Positions 36,583-45,624 of a stretch of DNA of 64,000 bases are shown here, one piece after another; the stretch's first letter is position 1; each line of letters opens with the position of its first letter. Below the pieces are notes generated by a model. The model ran no database searches. It was not told the DNA's origin and saw only the letters and a list, made by a program, of their open reading frames with translations. Position numbers and translations under genes: made by a program. Source of the DNA: Cereibacter azotoformans (GTDB lineage Bacteria; Pseudomonadota; Alphaproteobacteria; Rhodobacterales; Rhodobacteraceae); the NCBI GenBank assembly GCA_017599285.1, contig JAGFXX010000001.1, positions 2,756,501 through 2,820,500 on the forward strand, in the 5' to 3' direction.

Positions 36583-39581
36583 GCGGCATCCTCCGGGCGT
36601 GTCCTGTCGCGTGGGCGGGCCTCGCCGGACGGCGCGCCCGCCTCTTCCCCCACCGGCACCGGCACGGGGCTGTCGCTCATCTCCCACTCGCCGAACCGCG
36701 CGAGATGGTCGTAGTCGCCGGGGAACCGCTCGCCGAACATGGCCCGGCGCGAGACATAGCCCTGCTCGCGTCGCAGGTAGCGGCCGACAAGGGCGTGAAG
36801 CCCCTCCCAGACCTGCCCCAGAAGGGCTGCGTCGGTCTCGACACTCTCCACCTTGGGGCTCGATCCGAGGCCGATGTAGCTGATCCGCGCCACGTCCGTG
36901 GACCCCAGTTTGCGAAAGCCGCCGTGCTCGGCCATCGCCGCCTCGAGCAGAAGCTGCTTGTCGAACTGCTCCTGCTGCTTCCTGGTGGGCGGGGTTCCGG
37001 TCTTGTAGTCGAGGATATGCAGCCGGCCATCGGGCAGCCTGTCGATCCGGTCCGGCTTGGCCGTCAGCGTGAAGCGCAGGGGCGCGAGGTCCACGCGGCC
37101 CTCCTCTTCCAGCACGACCGGGGTTCCGCCATGCGCCGCCTCGGTCTCGAGGAAGAAATCCGCCGCCCGGTCGAGCCGGGCAAGCCACAGTGCGCGGGCG
37201 GCGGGCCATGGCACCTCGTCCGTCAGCACCGTTTCGGCGATCCGCATCAGGCGCGCGCGCTCGGCGGCGCGGTCGGTCCCCGGCGCGCGGTCCTTCACGA
37301 ACTCCTCGAGGATGCGGTGCAGGATCGAGCCGCGCAGCCGGGCATCCGGCGCCCGGTGCAGCGGATCGAGCGGATAGAGCCGCAGGATGTGGCGGGCATA
37401 GATCGCGTAAGGGTCGCGGATCAGCGTGCGGATGCCGGTCACGGCCAGCCGGTCGGGCCGCGCCGAAACGGGCGGCTGCGGCGCGGGCCGCGCGGCCAGC
37501 GGCACCGGCGCCTCGGGCTGCTCCAGCGCCGAGGCGAGCGCCAGCCAGCCGCGTCCCCGCGCGCGCATCGCCTCCAGCGCCTCGGGCCCGCCCTGCGTCT
37601 TCAGCCCGCTCATCAGGTTCATCAGCCGGTTCAGCCAGCGCGACGGCACCGTTTCGGCCTCGGCGTTGCGGGTGGCGCGGGTCAGCACCACCTCGGGCGC
37701 GGCGACCGCCTGGCTGTAGTCGTGCGCCGAGAGGCCGATCCGCCGTTCGGGGAGAAGAAGCCCCGCCCGGAGCCGCATCTGCCGGTTGAGCCACGGATCG
37801 GGCGGCGGCAGTTGCGGCCATGTCCCGTCATTGAGGCCGCCGAGGATCACGAGATCGGCCCCCTGCACGCGCGCCTCGAGCGTGCCCCAGATCATCAGGC
37901 CGGGGTGGGCCTGCACCGCCTCGCGCACCTCGCCGCGGGCGAGGATCGCGTCGAAGAGGTCGGTGTAGTCCGCGGTGGTCAGTTCGCCCCCGTGCGGTGC
38001 CTCGCGGCGCAACTCCTCGACGGCGGCGCGCGCGGCCTCACCCGCCTCCTTCAGCCACAGCTCGCCCGTGTCCGTGCCGGCTGGTCCCGCGGCCAGCGCC
38101 TCGGCCAGCGCCAGATGGGCGGCGACATGATCGGACAGGGGACGGGTGCCCGCCGCATCGAGCCCCTCGATCCGTCCGCCCAGCCAGCGCGCCCAGTCCG
38201 CCACCCCGTCGTCGGGCCGCGCCCCGGCCCAGAGATCCAGATCGGTGCCCGTCGGGAAGGGCGGCCCCTTGCGCCGCAGGTGCAACTCCAGATCCCGCGT
38301 CCAGCGCAGGTGGTTGCCGCGGTCCGAGCCGGTGGCCGTCAGCGGATGCTTGAGCAGCGTGAGCAGCGCCTCGCCGGTCAGCCGCTGTCCGAAGAGGCGC
38401 GCCACATGCCGCAGGAACCGCCCCGGCGCCGAGAGCGCAAGCGGGCGGCCCGCGGAATCGTCCGGCACGATCCCCCAGCGGTCGAGCGCCGCCGCCACCT
38501 GCCGCGTGAGCCCCCGGTCCGAGGTGATGAGAGCCGCGCGCCGGCCCTCTTCGGCGGCCTTGCGCAGGATGATCGCCACGGCCAGCGCCTCGGCCCGCGG
38601 CCCTGCGGCCTCGATCAGCGTCATGCCCTCGGCCGCAAGCGCGAGATCGGTCAGGCGCTGCCCCTCGGTCAGCCACTGGTCCGTCACCGGCGCGGGCCGC
38701 AGCGAGAGCGAGATCAGCCGGTTCCGCGCCGGGCTCGGCGGGTCCTCGTCGGTCCAGCGGTGCACCTGAGAAGGCGCAGCCCCCACGAGACCCATCAGCC
38801 GGTGAAAGCGGAACTGGGGATGGTCCTCGGCGGTCAGCGCATCGCCCAGCCCGTCCCAGACCTCGGCGGGCAGGTCGAAGTCGAAGCCGGGCAGCACCAG
38901 CGCGCCCTGCGGCAGCCGCGCCACCGCCTGCATGAAGAGCGCCGTCGTCCCGCGCGAGCCGGTGGAGCCCGCGACGATCACCGGATGATCGGGGGGCGCC
39001 TCGGCCCAGCGGGCGGCGATCCGCTCGACCGTCATCCGCGCCAGCGCCTGCGCGTCGGGTGCGTCCGCCCCGAACATCGGCGCCACGATCGCCATGAAGG
39101 TCTGCGTCCGCTGCCAGTGCGCCGAATGGTCGGCGACGTCGAGCCGCGCGATGGCCTCGGGCGGCACGCCCTCGCCCTGCATCTCGTCGATCAGGTCGGC
39201 AAGGCTGTCCGAGAGGTCAAAGAGCGCCGAGCGGGGCGCGATGTCGGGCTGCGCCTCGATCAGCCGCGCCACGAGCTGCGCAAGCTCCAGCCGCCGGCGC
39301 AGCGGCGGAACCGGGGCGGGCAGGCCGGGCACCGGCGGCAGTTCGGTCACGAGGCGGATGCGCGGCAGGAAGCCCGCGCCCTCGGCCGTCATCAGCTCGA
39401 CGACCCGCCGCCGCATCCGCTGCGTGTTGACGTAAAGCTCGACCCGCGCCATCGCCTCGGGTGGGGCGCCGGCCATCCGGGCGCGCAGACCCCGCACCAG
39501 CGCCGCCGGGAAATCCACGCCGGGCGGCAGCCCGAAGAGGCGGGGGCCCGGCCCTTCGAACAGGGAAGACGCGTCAAGCAT
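36579..39581 (-). CDS. addB: AddB, nuclease subunit for double-strand break repair
   Basis: Partner of AddA. The 1000-residue product starts MLDASSLFEGPGPRLFGLPPGVDF, typical of alphaproteobacterial AddB. It has helicase-remnant sequences and a C-terminal RecB-family nuclease domain containing LHILDYKTGTPPTRKQQEQFDKQ. I chose the start at 39581, overlapping the murU stop by 8 bp; a start 16 codons upstream at 39629 would overlap more. It ends in an ATGA overlap with a minicistron just before addA. Confidence 0.92.
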   Translation of the reverse strand: MLDASSLFEGPGPRLFGLPPGVDFPAALVRGLRARMAGAPPEAMARVELYVNTQRMRRRVVELMTAEGAGFLPRIRLVTELPPVPGLPAPVPPLRRRLELAQLVARLIEAQPDIAPRSALFDLSDSLADLIDEMQGEGVPPEAIARLDVADHSAHWQRTQTFMAIVAPMFGADAPDAQALARMTVERIAARWAEAPPDHPVIVAGSTGSRGTTALFMQAVARLPQGALVLPGFDFDLPAEVWDGLGDALTAEDHPQFRFHRLMGLVGAAPSQVHRWTDEDPPSPARNRLISLSLRPAPVTDQWLTEGQRLTDLALAAEGMTLIEAAGPRAEALAVAIILRKAAEEGRRAALITSDRGLTRQVAAALDRWGIVPDDSAGRPLALSAPGRFLRHVARLFGQRLTGEALLTLLKHPLTATGSDRGNHLRWTRDLELHLRRKGPPFPTGTDLDLWAGARPDDGVADWARWLGGRIEGLDAAGTRPLSDHVAAHLALAEALAAGPAGTDTGELWLKEAGEAARAAVEELRREAPHGGELTTADYTDLFDAILARGEVREAVQAHPGLMIWGTLEARVQGADLVILGGLNDGTWPQLPPPDPWLNRQMRLRAGLLLPERRIGLSAHDYSQAVAAPEVVLTRATRNAEAETVPSRWLNRLMNLMSGLKTQGGPEALEAMRARGRGWLALASALEQPEAPVPLAARPAPQPPVSARPDRLAVTGIRTLIRDPYAIYARHILRLYPLDPLHRAPDARLRGSILHRILEEFVKDRAPGTDRAAERARLMRIAETVLTDEVPWPAARALWLARLDRAADFFLETEAAHGGTPVVLEEEGRVDLAPLRFTLTAKPDRIDRLPDGRLHILDYKTGTPPTRKQQEQFDKQLLLEAAMAEHGGFRKLGSTDVARISYIGLGSSPKVESVETDAALLGQVWEGLHALVGRYLRREQGYVSRRAMFGERFPGDYDHLARFGEWEMSDSPVPVPVGEEAGAPSGEARPRDRTRPEDAA

Positions 39582-40239
39582 GGGTGAGCATCGCCTCGGC
39601 CTCGGCGATCCCCTCGGGGCGTCCGACATCGCACCAGCCGCCGCGGTGCACGAGACCGAAGGCCGTGCCGGCCTCGATCATCTGGTCCCAGATCAGGTTG
39701 AGCGAGAATGCGCGCGCGTTGACGGCCGCCAACCGCTCTGTCCGCAGGATCTGCGCCCCGAGATAGGTGTAACCCGGCGCGCCCTGCGGGCGGGCGATCC
39801 GGCCCCCGGCATCCATGGTGAAGTCGCCCCGCGCCGCCCCGGAGGGCGCAAGCAGGAGAAGCGCCTCCATCCCCTCGCTCCAGCCCTGTGCGAGCCGGTC
39901 CAGAGGGTTCTCGCCCGTCCAGACCGCGTCGCTGTTCAGCGTGAAGACCGGCCCCCGCCCCAGCAGCGGCAGGGCGTGACGGAGGCCGCCGCCGGTCTCG
40001 AGGATCTCCTCCTCGTGCGAGATGTGGGCGCGGCCGGCCAGATGGGCCTGAAGCGTCGCGGGCAGATAGTGGGTGTTGGCCACGATGCGCGCCACGCCCG
40101 CCGCCTCGGCCAGCGCCAGTGCATGGTCGATGAGCGGGCGGCCCGCCACCTCGATCATCGGCTTGGGCCGGGTGGCGGTCAAGGCGCCCATGCGCGTCCC
40201 GAAGCCCGCCGCGAAGATCATCACCGCATCTGGCCGCAT
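39574..40239 (-). CDS. murU: Nucleotidyltransferase, probable MurNAc-1-phosphate uridylyltransferase MurU
   Basis: A 221-residue sugar-1-phosphate nucleotidyltransferase with IFAAGFGTRMGALTATRPKPMIEVAGRPLIDH, HEEEILETGGGLRHALP, FTLNSDAVW and CDVGRPEGIAEAEA. The small size and the AmgK-like kinase gene just upstream (overlap 19 bp) identify it as MurU of the cell-wall recycling route: MurNAc to MurNAc-1-phosphate to UDP-MurNAc, bypassing de novo synthesis. A mannose-1-phosphate guanylyltransferase annotation would be the common automatic alternative. An internal ATG (40221) is a possible start. Confidence 0.85.
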   Translation of the reverse strand: MRPDAVMIFAAGFGTRMGALTATRPKPMIEVAGRPLIDHALALAEAAGVARIVANTHYLPATLQAHLAGRAHISHEEEILETGGGLRHALPLLGRGPVFTLNSDAVWTGENPLDRLAQGWSEGMEALLLLAPSGAARGDFTMDAGGRIARPQGAPGYTYLGAQILRTERLAAVNARAFSLNLIWDQMIEAGTAFGLVHRGGWCDVGRPEGIAEAEAMLTHA

Positions 40240-41249
40240 TGCGCGCGGATCCTTTCCAGAACGGCCGGAGCGGGCTCCGGCAGAAGGGCGCGGCACTCGG
40301 CCGCCAGCGGCGCCAGCGCCGGATGCGCGAGGTTGCGCCAGAGCTGGCCCCAGACCCGCGGGATCAGCGCGACATAGCCCGGCTTGCCCGCGACGAGGCA
40401 GAGCCGCGCGAAGATGCCCAGGATGCGCAGCGCCCGCTGCGCGCCGAGAACCGCATGGGCCGCCTCGAAGGCCTCCGGCTCGGCGCCGGTGGCTGCGGCG
40501 AAGCGGCGGATCATGGCGCGTTCCATGGCCTCGGGCACATCGCGCCGCGCGTCCTGCACCAGCGAGACGAGATCGTAGCCCGGCTGCCCCATCTGGGCGA
40601 GCTGGAAATCCAGCAGGCCGACCCGCGCAAGGCCCGCCCTCCCGGGCAGCCAGAGCAGGTTCTCGGCGTGATAATCCCGCAGGATCAGCACGCGCGGCCC
40701 GTCGGCATGGCGGCGGAGCGCCTCCTCGAGCAGGGTCGTGAAGCGCGCGGCATCGGGGGCCGTTCCGGTCGCGGCGCGCGCATACCAGTCGGGCGCCATC
40801 GCCGCGGCCTGCGCCCATTCCGCCGCCGACAGGTCGGGCAGGCCCGCGGGCGGGGCCGCGCGCTGAAGGTGGATCAGCACATCGGTCGCCGCTTCGTAGA
40901 GCGCGGGCTCGGCCGGGCCACCGGCGCCGGAGAGAAGGCGGGCGAAGAGCGCGTCCCCCAGATCCTCGAGGAGCAGGAAGCCGTTCGCCAGATCGCAGGC
41001 CAGCACCTCGGGCGCCGAGAGGCCAAGGCGGCGCAGATGGGCGGCGATGGCCACGAAGGCGGCCGGATCGTCGCCCCTGCCGGGCGGCGCATCCATCAGG
41101 ACCGCCGTCTCGGGCCCCCGCTGCAGCCGCTGGTAACTCCGGTCCGAGGCGTCGCCCGCCAGATGGTGCCGCAGCGCCGTGCCCCAGCCCGAGCGCGCGA
41201 GAAAGGCCTGTGCCAGCGCCTCGCGCGTGGCGGGTGCCGCATCATCCAT
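40221..41249 (-). CDS. amgK: Aminoglycoside phosphotransferase-family sugar kinase, probable AmgK
   Basis: A 342-residue kinase of the APH/choline kinase fold: P-loop-like DASDRSYQRL, AVLMDAPPG, LLLEDLGDALF, the catalytic loop LILRDYHAENLLWLPG (Asp and Asn) and metal-binding VGLLDFQLAQMGQPGYDLVSL. AmgK phosphorylates MurNAc and GlcNAc at the anomeric carbon in peptidoglycan recycling; pairing with murU supports this. It overlaps tsaE by 8 bp at the chosen start and murU by 19 bp. Confidence 0.85.
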   Translation of the reverse strand: MDDAAPATREALAQAFLARSGWGTALRHHLAGDASDRSYQRLQRGPETAVLMDAPPGRGDDPAAFVAIAAHLRRLGLSAPEVLACDLANGFLLLEDLGDALFARLLSGAGGPAEPALYEAATDVLIHLQRAAPPAGLPDLSAAEWAQAAAMAPDWYARAATGTAPDAARFTTLLEEALRRHADGPRVLILRDYHAENLLWLPGRAGLARVGLLDFQLAQMGQPGYDLVSLVQDARRDVPEAMERAMIRRFAAATGAEPEAFEAAHAVLGAQRALRILGIFARLCLVAGKPGYVALIPRVWGQLWRNLAHPALAPLAAECRALLPEPAPAVLERIRAQCGQMR

Positions 41250-41715
41250 GCCAGTCATGCTCCAGCTGTGCGAGCAGGCCCGGCCGACCGCCCGAGAAGA
41301 CCGCGCGCCGCCCCTCGCCCTCGGCCTCGAGCCGCAGGCGAAGCGCGTCGGGTGGGGCAAGACCGCCCAGCCGGTCCGGCCATTCCACGAGACAGACCGC
41401 CGTCGCGAAGGCCGCTTCAAGGCCCAGTTCCAGCACTTCGTCGGGGTGGGTCAGGCGGTAGAGGTCGGCGTGCCAGATCTCGTGATCCGCGGCCTCGTAG
41501 GTCTGGACGAGCGTGAAGGTCGGCGAGGGCACCTCTTCCTCGCGGCCGAGCGCGCTGCGGATCAGCGCGCGCGAGAGATGGGTCTTGCCGGCGCCGATCG
41601 GCCCTTCGAGCAACAGCACGTCGCCGGGCTGCAGCCGCCGGGCCAGCCGCGCGCCCAGCTCGGCGGTCGCGTCTTCCGAGGGAAGGGAGAGGGTGAGGGA
41701 GGCGGGCGCGGACAT
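41242..41715 (-). CDS. tsaE: tRNA threonylcarbamoyladenosine biosynthesis ATPase TsaE
   Basis: P-loop ATPase needed with TsaB and TsaD to make t6A37 in ANN-decoding tRNAs. The 157-residue product has Walker A LLLEGPIGAGKTHLSRALI, the switch motif SPTFTLVQTYE and HADLYRL with VEWPDRLG. The start at 41715 (MSAPASLTL) suits the family; 12 earlier codons are possible. First gene of the tightly packed tsaE-amgK-murU-addB-addA series. Confidence 0.93.
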   Translation of the reverse strand: MSAPASLTLSLPSEDATAELGARLARRLQPGDVLLLEGPIGAGKTHLSRALIRSALGREEEVPSPTFTLVQTYEAADHEIWHADLYRLTHPDEVLELGLEAAFATAVCLVEWPDRLGGLAPPDALRLRLEAEGEGRRAVFSGGRPGLLAQLEHDWHG

Positions 41716-41778
41716 GGGCGCGACCATGCCCAGAGCCGCGTCCGGGCGCAAGGGCCGCAGGCGGGTCGGCCGTGGCGC

Positions 41779-43341
41779 TCACGCGCGGCGGAGGGTGGCC
41801 GCCTCGGCGGAAGCGCCCTCATCGGGCCGGTTGATGCGGAAGAGAACCAGCGTCGCCCCGCCCGTCAGCGGCGAGAAGCGGCAGGAGATCAGGCGGCCGT
41901 CGTCCAGCCGGACCTCGCCGCTCCAGGGGCGCCGGCTGCCGAGGTCGGCCACGAACCGCTCGGCCTCGGACCAGAGCGGCGAAGGGGCGGTGCGGGCGCG
42001 CCATTGCTCACAGAGTTGCACGATCGAGCCGCTGCCCACCGTCTCGACCGGATCGTGCCCCCAGAGGGCGCCGTAGGCCGCGTTGGTCATCACCAGTTCC
42101 CCCGCCTGCGAAAAGACGGCGATCGCCTCGTCCATCGCATCGACCACGGCCTGCCCGAGTTCGAGATCCGCCCGATAGCGCCGGGTCCGGCTCATCTCGG
42201 TCGAGATGTCCTCGAACATCAGCGCGAGGGCCCCGTTCGGGTGGGGCCGCCCGATCACGCGGTAGGTCTGGCCCGAAGGCAGGCTCCAGGTCTCGGTGTA
42301 AAGGCCGCTGGAGGCCGCCTTCTCCAGTTCGAGGATCTGGCGGCGCCAGCTGGGATAGTCCTTCGGCTCGGGGATCATCTGCCGGTCGCGCAGCGCCTCG
42401 AGGAAGGAGAACAGCGAGGGTTGCAGCGCCAGCATGTCGGGCGGCAGGCTGGTGAGGTCGAGCAGGGCCGGGTTGAAGAGCGCCAGCTTGCGGTGCTGGT
42501 CGAAGATCGCAAGCCCGATCGGCAGGTGCGCGAAGGTCTTGGCCAGCGTCTGCATGAAGTCGCGCAGCGAGGCCTCGGCCTGCACGGCGGCATCGGCGGG
42601 CAGCGCGAAGAGAAGCCGGCCCTCGCCCTCGGCAAAGCCCACCAGCTCGAACCAGCGGGCGGTGCCCTGCGTCTCGAGCTTCTGGCGCTGCCCCGGCGCG
42701 CCCTGCGCGGTGGCGGCGCGCTCGAAGAGGCGGGGGAGTGGCCAGCTCAGGTCTTCGCCGGCGTCGAGCCGTTTCGCCGCCTCAAGGAGATAGGCCGCGT
42801 TGGCCCAGATCACCTCGCCCCGCCCGCTCTCGCGCCACATCATCAGCGGCGCCTGCGAGACGGTCGCGCGGAGCTGGTCCAGCTCTTCCACCAGCGCGCG
42901 CTGCGCCAGATGGTCCAGCCGGGGCCGCTCGGCGCTGGTGGGATCGTCGAGCGTCAGGCGCGTCACGCCGCCCCGCATCTCGGCCATCAGGAGGAGCGGA
43001 TCGGCCTCGCCCGTCGAGGCGAGCGTGAGCCGCCCGTCCCCCGCCAGCGTGGCAAGGCGGGATTCGAGATCGGGAAAGCGTGGCACGAGATAGGCGAGCA
43101 GCCGCAGCCACGGCCCGCCGCGGGCGGGCGAGAGGGCGAGAATGGCCCGCGCCCCGGGCGTCGCGTCCAGAAGCGTCTCGCCGTCGAACAGGAAGACCGT
43201 GCCGGACTGCGGGTCGGAGAAGATCCCGCCCGTCCGCCGACCGGACCGAGCCTGCAGCACGCCCGCCAGCACGATCGCGGCAGAGGCGGCCATTGCTGCG
43301 GTCAGGATAAGCCCGAGCGCGAGTGCCCAGTCAAACTCCAT
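41779..43341 (-). CDS. Membrane-anchored PAS-domain protein without kinase domain
   Basis: A 520-residue protein with one N-terminal membrane helix (about 7-28) and at least two PAS domains in the C-terminal half. One is around residues 275-380, LPIGLAIFDQHRKLALFNPALLDLTSL; another follows, VVDAMDEAIAVFSQAGELVMTNAAY, ending LVLFRINRPDEG. There are no H-box, HATPase, GGDEF or EAL motifs, so it would sense or interact rather than signal by phosphorylation. It lies immediately downstream of prrB (106 bp) on the same strand, suggesting a link to redox control, which is inference. Confidence 0.8.
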   Translation of the reverse strand: MEFDWALALGLILTAAMAASAAIVLAGVLQARSGRRTGGIFSDPQSGTVFLFDGETLLDATPGARAILALSPARGGPWLRLLAYLVPRFPDLESRLATLAGDGRLTLASTGEADPLLLMAEMRGGVTRLTLDDPTSAERPRLDHLAQRALVEELDQLRATVSQAPLMMWRESGRGEVIWANAAYLLEAAKRLDAGEDLSWPLPRLFERAATAQGAPGQRQKLETQGTARWFELVGFAEGEGRLLFALPADAAVQAEASLRDFMQTLAKTFAHLPIGLAIFDQHRKLALFNPALLDLTSLPPDMLALQPSLFSFLEALRDRQMIPEPKDYPSWRRQILELEKAASSGLYTETWSLPSGQTYRVIGRPHPNGALALMFEDISTEMSRTRRYRADLELGQAVVDAMDEAIAVFSQAGELVMTNAAYGALWGHDPVETVGSGSIVQLCEQWRARTAPSPLWSEAERFVADLGSRRPWSGEVRLDDGRLISCRFSPLTGGATLVLFRINRPDEGASAEAATLRRA

Positions 43342-43447
43342 CTGCCGTAACCCCGGACTGAATGGTCAAGCGCCCGCACCTTGCGGCGCAGAGGGTTAAC
43401 AGCCCGTTAAGGCAGCAACAACCGCAGGCTGCGGCGTGTGCCGCCGT

Positions 43448-44836
43448 TCACCCCTGGATCAGGACGTTTTCGCCCAGCGGCGCATTGTGCACCACCACGA
43501 GCCGGCCCACCGGCCAGATCACCTCGACGATGGCGCCGCAACGCTCGGGGCGCTCGTGGCTGCGCAGGAACGGATCGGCGGCATTGGCAAAGCTGAGTTC
43601 GGCGCCCGACCGCTCGAGCAGCGTCTTGGCGATGAAGAGACCGAGGCCCATGCCCTCGTAGCCCGGACGGCGCGACTGGCTCTCTTCGCTGCGGCGCTGG
43701 CGGACGAACGGGTCGCCGATACGGCCGATGATCGCGGGCGGATAGCCCTCGCCATCGTCCACGATGCGGATGGCGATCCGGTCGCCCGTCCATTCGCCGT
43801 CGATCCAGACCGTCGAGCGGGCGAAATCCACCGCGTTCTGGATCAGGTTGCGCAGCCCGTGGATCACCTCGGGTCGGCGCAGGATCACCGGCTGGCGTTC
43901 GTCACCGTCGCGGCTGGGATAGAGGTCGAACTCGACTCGCTTGCCGCGACCGACATGCGGCTCGGCCGCCTCGCGCAGCACCTCGCCCAGGGGCGCCTGC
44001 CGCATCTGGAGATCGTCCTTCCCGGCGCGCCCCATCGAACGCAGGATATCGCGGCACCGATCCGCCTGCGCGCGGATCAGCTCGGCATCGTCGCGCAGCG
44101 ACGGCTGGTCCGACAGCTCTTCGGCCAGTTCCGAGCTGACGAGCTTGATCGTCGCGAGCGGCGTGCCCAGCTCATGCGCGGCCGCGGCCACCACGCCGCC
44201 GAGGTCGGTCAGCTTCTGCTCGCGGTCGAGCGCCATCTGGGTCGCCAGAAGCGCGTCGGACATCGAGCGGATCTCGATCGCCACCCGCCGCGAATAGAGG
44301 CCGAGAAACAGGATGCCGATGACGATGGCGAGCCAGAAGCCGAACTCGAACATGCGCGGCACCGTCAGGCTCGACCCGTCCGACAGGATCAGCGGCAGGT
44401 GGAAATAGGCGGTGAAGGTCAGAAGGCCGATGGCGATCGCGCCGAGGATCACCGTGGTGCGCAGCTCGAGCGCAAGCGCCGAGATGGTGACGGGCGCGAG
44501 GATCAGCAGCGCGAACGGATTGGTCAGCCCGCCCGTCAGGAACAACAGGAACGACAGCTGCGTGAGGTCGAAGAGCAGGATCATCAGCGCCTGGAACTCG
44601 GTCAGGCGGCGGTTCTGCGGGAAGACGAAGGTGGCGATGACGTTGGCGATGACCGAGGCGCCGACGGCCATGAAGCAGAGCCCCATGGGCAGGCGCACGC
44701 CCAGATACCAGTCGGTCACGATGATGGCGGCCAGCTGGCCCGCCACCGCCATCCAGCGCAGCAGGATCAGCGTGCGCAGCCGGACCCAGTCGCCGCGGGT
44801 GTCACGGTTCAGAATGCCGTCGGGACCGAGTATCAT
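43448..44836 (-). CDS. prrB: Redox sensor histidine kinase PrrB (RegB)
   Basis: Membrane kinase of the PrrBA system that activates photosynthesis, CO2 and nitrogen fixation genes when oxygen falls. Starting at 44836 it is 462 residues, the size I recall for PrrB. Six membrane segments fill residues 25-180. The second periplasmic loop has the quinone-site motif GGLTNPF (102-108). Phospho-acceptor His221 is in AAAAHELGTPLA, the redox-box Cys261 in CRDILRSMGRAGKDD, and the ATPase domain has GLRNLIQNAVDFA and GMGLGLFIAKTLL. It diverges from prrC-prrA. Confidence 0.97.
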   Translation of the reverse strand: MILGPDGILNRDTRGDWVRLRTLILLRWMAVAGQLAAIIVTDWYLGVRLPMGLCFMAVGASVIANVIATFVFPQNRRLTEFQALMILLFDLTQLSFLLFLTGGLTNPFALLILAPVTISALALELRTTVILGAIAIGLLTFTAYFHLPLILSDGSSLTVPRMFEFGFWLAIVIGILFLGLYSRRVAIEIRSMSDALLATQMALDREQKLTDLGGVVAAAAHELGTPLATIKLVSSELAEELSDQPSLRDDAELIRAQADRCRDILRSMGRAGKDDLQMRQAPLGEVLREAAEPHVGRGKRVEFDLYPSRDGDERQPVILRRPEVIHGLRNLIQNAVDFARSTVWIDGEWTGDRIAIRIVDDGEGYPPAIIGRIGDPFVRQRRSEESQSRRPGYEGMGLGLFIAKTLLERSGAELSFANAADPFLRSHERPERCGAIVEVIWPVGRLVVVHNAPLGENVLIQG

Positions 44837-44928
44837 TGCAGCCCATGTCACTTTGCCTGTATCGGGACCTTGTTAGGTTGCCGGGCCCGCGGGATCAATC
44901 GGCAACCGCAAGCGTGGAGGAACATCTC

Positions 44929-45624
44929 ATGACGAAGCTCTATGCCGGTGCTGCCGCGGTGGCTGTCGTCGCGCTTCTGGCAGGGTCGGCGGCATGGGTG
45001 CTGCTGCGCCAGCCCGAGGACCGTTTCGCGCAATGCGGAGCCAATCAGGTGGCCGGCGGCGCGATCGGCGGAGCCTTCACGCTGGTGAACCAGGACGGCG
45101 AGACCGTGACCGACCGCGAGGTGCTGGCCAAGCCCGCGCTGGTCTATTTCGGCTATACCTTCTGTCCCGATGTCTGCCCCTTCGACATGGCGCGCAACGC
45201 GCAGGCCGTGGACATCCTGACCGAGTGGGGCATCGACGTGACGCCGGTCTTCATCTCGGTCGATCCCGCCCGCGACACGCCCGAGCAGCTGAAGTTCTTT
45301 GCCGAGGCGATCCATCCAGCGACGGTGGCGCTGACCGGATCCGAGGAGCAGGTCAAGGCGGCGTCACAGGCCTACAAGACCTTCTTCCGCGTGCAGGAGG
45401 CCGAGGATGAGTATTATCTGATTGATCATTCCACCTTCACCTACTTCATGCTACCCGGCGTTGGTTTCGTGGACTTCTTCAAGCGTGACGACACGCCCGA
45501 ACAGATCGCGGAGCGAGTTTCGTGCTTCGTGAATGACAGCCATGTGTCAACTTCCTTTGACGCTCGGCGGCAGAAGTCCTATCAAGCATCGAGGGGAACG
45601 CAGATGGGCGACAATCATGGCTGA
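44929..45624 (+). CDS. prrC: SCO1/SenC-family protein PrrC
   Basis: A 231-residue membrane-anchored thioredoxin-fold copper protein, equal to the known PrrC length. N-terminal anchor at about residues 5-25. The copper ligands are Cys79 and Cys83 in FGYTFCPDVCPFD with His167 in LIDHSTFTYF. SCO proteins deliver copper or reduce thiols for cytochrome oxidase CuA assembly; PrrC affects the signal from cbb3 oxidase to PrrB in this species. GGAGG lies 8 bases before the ATG. It overlaps prrA by 8 bp. Confidence 0.96.
   Translation: MTKLYAGAAAVAVVALLAGSAAWVLLRQPEDRFAQCGANQVAGGAIGGAFTLVNQDGETVTDREVLAKPALVYFGYTFCPDVCPFDMARNAQAVDILTEWGIDVTPVFISVDPARDTPEQLKFFAEAIHPATVALTGSEEQVKAASQAYKTFFRVQEAEDEYYLIDHSTFTYFMLPGVGFVDFFKRDDTPEQIAERVSCFVNDSHVSTSFDARRQKSYQASRGTQMGDNHG

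Noticed and set aside
40240-40818. Extended nucleotidyltransferase N-terminus
   Set aside because: The frame upstream of 40239 overlaps the amgK coding region and has shadow composition.
44837-44928. FNR-type site (TTGAT-N4-ATCAA) between prrB and prrC
   Set aside because: Only a half-site-like GATCAAT is present; no full palindrome.
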